A stretch of DNA of 64,000 bases from Enterobacter cloacae (lineage in GTDB: Bacteria > Pseudomonadota > Gammaproteobacteria > Enterobacterales > Enterobacteriaceae), in contig NZ_CP056117.1 of assembly GCF_013375935.1 (NCBI RefSeq), forward strand, positions 4,030,001 through 4,094,000, read 5' to 3'. Positions 61,576 to 64,000 of this stretch are shown here, one piece after another. Made by a program: the position numbers and the translations under genes. The notes beneath the pieces were generated by a model. It saw only the letters and a list, made by a program, of their open reading frames with translations. It did no database searches and was not told the origin of the DNA. Each line of letters begins with the position of its first letter. The first letter of the stretch is position 1.

Positions 61576-62325
61576 ATGGGTCGTTTAGCAGATAAATATA
61601 CGCTGATTACCGGCGGGACCAGCGGTATCGGTCTCGCCACCGCGCAGGCGTTTATTGCCGAAGGGGCGCGGGTTGCCGTTACCGGGCGCAACCCGGAAAC
61701 CCTCGCCGAGGCAGAGCGCATCCTGGGCGATAACGCCTGGGTGATCCCGGCCGATGCGGGTGACGCTGCGGCGCAAAAAGCGCTGGCGGAGACGATTGCC
61801 GCCCGCTGGCCGCGGCTGGATGCGGTGTTTATTAACGCCGGTGACGTGACGCACGCGCCGCTGGAAGCCTGGCAGGAGGAGGCCTGGGATCGGCTGATGG
61901 GCATTAACCTGAAGGGACCGTTCTTTTTGATTCAGGCGCTGCTCCCGCTGCTCAGTAACCCGTCTTCGGTGATTTTGTGCGGCTCCGTAAGCGCGCGCAT
62001 CGGCCTCCCTTCCAGCAGCGTCTATGCCGCGAGCAAGGCCGCCCTGCTGTCGCTGGCGCGTACGCTGTCGGCGGAACTGCTGCCGCGCGGGATCCGCGTG
62101 AACGGCCTGAGCCCTGGCCCGGTGGAAACCCCGGCGTTTACGAAGACGGGCTTAAGTGAAGAGACGCTCAACGCAATGGTCGGGGAAATCATTAAACTGG
62201 TTCCGCTGGGCAGAATGGGTACCACCACGGAGCTGGCGAAGGCGGCGCTCTATCTGGCGTCCGATGAGTCAAGCTACACCGTAGGCACCGAACTGCTGGT
62301 GGACGGCGGAATGGGAAGTCTGTAG
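61576..62325 (+). CDS. Short-chain dehydrogenase/reductase
   Basis: A 249-residue SDR with the coenzyme motif TGGTSGIGLA (residues ~13-22), VFINAGDVTHAP, catalytic Ser (CGSVSARIG) and YAASKAALLSL (Tyr-Lys). C-terminal LSPGPVETPAF and VDGGMGSL are typical of classical SDRs. The start 61576 follows GAGGAGA; an upstream in-frame codon lies in the promoter. Substrate unknown; pairing with HxlR suggests a role in aldehyde or quinone stress. It converges on dedA with only one base between stops. Confidence 0.93.
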   Translation: MGRLADKYTLITGGTSGIGLATAQAFIAEGARVAVTGRNPETLAEAERILGDNAWVIPADAGDAAAQKALAETIAARWPRLDAVFINAGDVTHAPLEAWQEEAWDRLMGINLKGPFFLIQALLPLLSNPSSVILCGSVSARIGLPSSSVYAASKAALLSLARTLSAELLPRGIRVNGLSPGPVETPAFTKTGLSEETLNAMVGEIIKLVPLGRMGTTTELAKAALYLASDESSYTVGTELLVDGGMGSL

Positions 62326-62326
62326 G

Positions 62327-62830
62327 TCAAAAGGCGCTGATGCCGGTCACCACGCCGACATACAGCGCCGCCCACACGCAGGCAGAAAGCAGGCTGACGG
62401 TGTAAACCTTCACCGCGCTCATTCTCAGCATGCCCGCCGCCAGCGGTACGATATAGCGCAGCACCGCCAGAAAGCGCGACGTAAAGAGCACCAGCACGCC
62501 GTTTTTCCGTAACCGGTGCTGCACGCGCAGAAATTTATCGGCATGCCTGGCGGTAAAGCGCGCGACCAAGGGCGTATGCCCCATCAGCTGGCCGATATGG
62601 TAATTCAGCACCGATCCCGCGGTGGCCCCCATCACCACGGCAAGCCACGCCAGCCCGGGGGGCAGGCTCGACTGGCTAACGGCTATCCCCGCCAGCAGCA
62701 TCACCGACGCGGGCGGCAGCACCGAGGAGATCAGCACCGTTGATTTACTCAACGCCATCACGACGAGCAGCGCGAACAGCTGCGCCGGATAGTGCGCAAA
62801 ATGAATAAGCAGTGTGTCCAGCCATGCCAT
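62327..62830 (-). CDS. DedA family membrane protein
   Basis: A 167-residue protein of the DedA/SNARE-associated (VTT) family, with about four to five membrane helices and the conserved segments ATAGSVLNYHIGQLMG and FTSRFLAVLRYIVPLAAG (R residue pair). DedA proteins act in lipid scrambling and membrane homeostasis; this one is not clearly one of the E. coli YqjA/YghB/YabI set. Start 62830 has GAGGAG before it; it is divergent from mgtE. Confidence 0.9.
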   Translation of the reverse strand: MAWLDTLLIHFAHYPAQLFALLVVMALSKSTVLISSVLPPASVMLLAGIAVSQSSLPPGLAWLAVVMGATAGSVLNYHIGQLMGHTPLVARFTARHADKFLRVQHRLRKNGVLVLFTSRFLAVLRYIVPLAAGMLRMSAVKVYTVSLLSACVWAALYVGVVTGISAF

Positions 62831-62996
62831 TTTACTCTCCTCGTCAACCATTTAATTCCCCATTAGAAATGAAAAAAGTTAAATAAAGCCTCAACGTCTT
62901 TTGGATATTATTCATTTAAACGATTCTTAAACATTATTAAAATTCTTCAGCAGCCATTTTAAATATGCGTATTATTCGTCACGTTTTACAACGATC

Positions 62997-63186
62997 TCGT
63001 TATGGCGAGGCTCCTGTACAAATACACGTTATCGCTCTGGTGGGTTCGAGAGAACCGGCACAGGGTAAAACAGGCACTGTCGAATCAAGGCTTTGTCAGT
63101 ATAACTTCCCTTACGGGATACGGTGTACAGTGCTGAACCCAGGACGTGGGGATCTCCTCTTCGACATGCCCTGTCTTGCTCGCCCC
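62997..63186 (+). ncRNA. M-box (ykoK leader) Mg2+ riboswitch upstream of mgtE
   Basis: The leader contains the conserved M-box core segments: GGCGAGGCTCCTGTAC at 63004-63019, GGTGTACAGTGCTGAACC at 63123-63140 and the closing CTCGCC at 63179-63184, which pairs with GGCGAG at 63004-63009 (P1). TGTACA-type complementarity links the two core parts. Such RNAs bind Mg2+ and turn off magnesium-transporter genes when Mg2+ is plentiful. It ends 33 bp before the mgtE start. Boundaries are approximate. A short open frame over it (62965-63189) is not a gene. Confidence 0.85.
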
Positions 63187-63218
63187 TGAGAGATGTTATT
63201 ATTCAAAGGGAATGTATT

Positions 63219-64000
63219 ATGTCTTACGCTATTCACAACCAAAACCTGGCTTTTAACGACAGCGCAATTGCGCAATATATGAATACCGATTTTATTGTTA
63301 TCGATATTTCATTATGCGTGGCGTTAGCGCGCGAGCAGTTTTTCGAAAAATTAAAGGACGATGATATTCCGTCGCATATTTTTATCGAAGATAATGGCCG
63401 CCTCGCCGGTTTAATTGCCGTACGCAAATTATTGCAGGCCACGGATACCGTGCAGCCGGTTAAGGGGCTGATGATATCGGAGTTTATTCAGCTCAAACCG
63501 GAAGACGAACGGGCAGACGTCGCCGGGGTGCTGGCGCACGCGGGTGCGGATGTGGTGCCGGTGGTAACCCACGGCAAGCTGGTGGGCTGTCTTACGGAAC
63601 GCGAAATCGCCCATCTGCTGGAGGATGACGTCACAGAAGACGCTCAGCTTCAGGGGGCAACGCTGCCGCTGGAGAAGCCCTATCTGGAGACCAGCGCCTT
63701 CAGCCTGTGGAAGAAACGCTCCGTCTGGCTGCTGCTGCTGTTTGTCGCGGAAGCGTACACCAGCTCGGTGATCCAGCATTTTGAAGAGGCGCTGGAATCC
63801 GCCATCGCGCTGGCGTTCTTTATACCCTTGCTGATTGGCACCGGCGGGAACAGCGGCACCCAGATCACCTCCACGCTGGTGCGCGCCATGGCGCTGGGTG
63901 AAGTCCACCTGCGCGACGTTGGCCGCGTGCTGCGTAAAGAGATGAGCACCTCGCTGATGATTGCCGCCACGCTGGGCCTGGCGGGCTGCGTCCGCGCCTG
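63219..64000 (+). CDS. mgtE: Magnesium transporter MgtE (partial, C-terminus outside window)
   Basis: The first 260 codons of an MgtE-type transporter. Start ATG 63219 follows AAAGGG. After ~18 residues come two CBS domains (residues ~19-135, with HIFIEDNGRLAGLI and VVPVVTHGKLVGCLTERE), then the first transmembrane part RSVWLLLLFVAEAYTSS and the MgtE pore motif PLLIGTGGNSGTQIT near residue 208. The ~130-residue superhelical N domain of well-studied MgtE is missing at the N-terminus. It imports Mg2+ across the inner membrane. An M-box leader controls it. Confidence 0.9.
   Translation, partial: MSYAIHNQNLAFNDSAIAQYMNTDFIVIDISLCVALAREQFFEKLKDDDIPSHIFIEDNGRLAGLIAVRKLLQATDTVQPVKGLMISEFIQLKPEDERADVAGVLAHAGADVVPVVTHGKLVGCLTEREIAHLLEDDVTEDAQLQGATLPLEKPYLETSAFSLWKKRSVWLLLLFVAEAYTSSVIQHFEEALESAIALAFFIPLLIGTGGNSGTQITSTLVRAMALGEVHLRDVGRVLRKEMSTSLMIAATLGLAGCVRA

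Noticed and set aside
62965..63189. A 74-codon frame upstream of mgtE
   Set aside because: It exactly covers the M-box riboswitch; conserved RNA structure explains the sequence better.

Overview
The window is chromosomal DNA of an enteric bacterium. Protein sequences and gene order closely follow the Escherichia coli K-12 segment from flgB to agp, but there are enough rearrangements and losses to suggest a relative such as Enterobacter, Lelliottia or Leclercia (genus inferred; no 16S is present). Coding density is high. I see no phage, insertion sequence or CRISPR array.

Layout. (1) 1-2000: end of the flagellar cluster, with flgB (partial) divergent from flgA-flgM-flgN. (2) 2000-17100: murJ, mviM, yceH, rimJ, mdtH, yceB, pyrC, dinI, bssS, solA, yceO, cybB, yceI, trhO, lpxL, mdtG, msyB, yceK. 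These serve cell envelope, pyrimidine synthesis, SOS, tRNA modification and drug efflux. (3) 17100-22600: mdoGH and divergent mdoC, for osmoregulated periplasmic glucan synthesis and succinylation. (4) 22600-28200: ymdB, ymdA and the complete curli system csgC-csgA-csgB / csgD-csgE-csgF-csgG. (5) 28200-31200: ycdZ, ycdY, ycdX, ghrA. (6) 31300-35230: two tRNA-Ser(GGA) genes, each followed by tandem ~182-bp repeats that carry the last 19 bases of the tRNA; they bracket a LysR-pirin-isochorismatase cassette. (7) 35236-43616: an alanine/glycine symporter, phoH, the efeUOB ferrous-iron importer, a NupC-type nucleoside transporter and a small lipoprotein. (8) 43679-50010: putP/putA proline utilisation and an LprI-like protein. 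(9) 50064-56381: rutR/rutABCDEFG pyrimidine-ring degradation. (10) 56454-58230: a TacA/TacT-type toxin-antitoxin pair and an EamA transporter, absent at this point in K-12. (11) 58347-64000: ymdF, wrbA-yccJ, agp, an HxlR/SDR pair, a DedA protein and the start of an mgtE gene behind an M-box magnesium riboswitch.

Regulatory sites readable directly include a sigma-28 promoter for flgM, a PurR box and CTP-sensing hairpin at pyrC, a LexA box at dinI, CsgD- and OmpR-type sites in the curli control region, a Fur box at efeU, four GTTGCA PutA half-sites between putP and putA, a sigma-54 promoter with RutR and NtrC-like sites at rutA, a TA operator, and the Mg2+ riboswitch. Compared with K-12, grxB, clsC and pgaABCD are missing from their usual places.

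The most interesting features are the tRNA-Ser repeat arrays (an organisation like E. coli tyrT/rtT, here at a serine tRNA), the cassette they flank, and the M-box-controlled MgtE that lacks the usual N-terminal regulatory domain.
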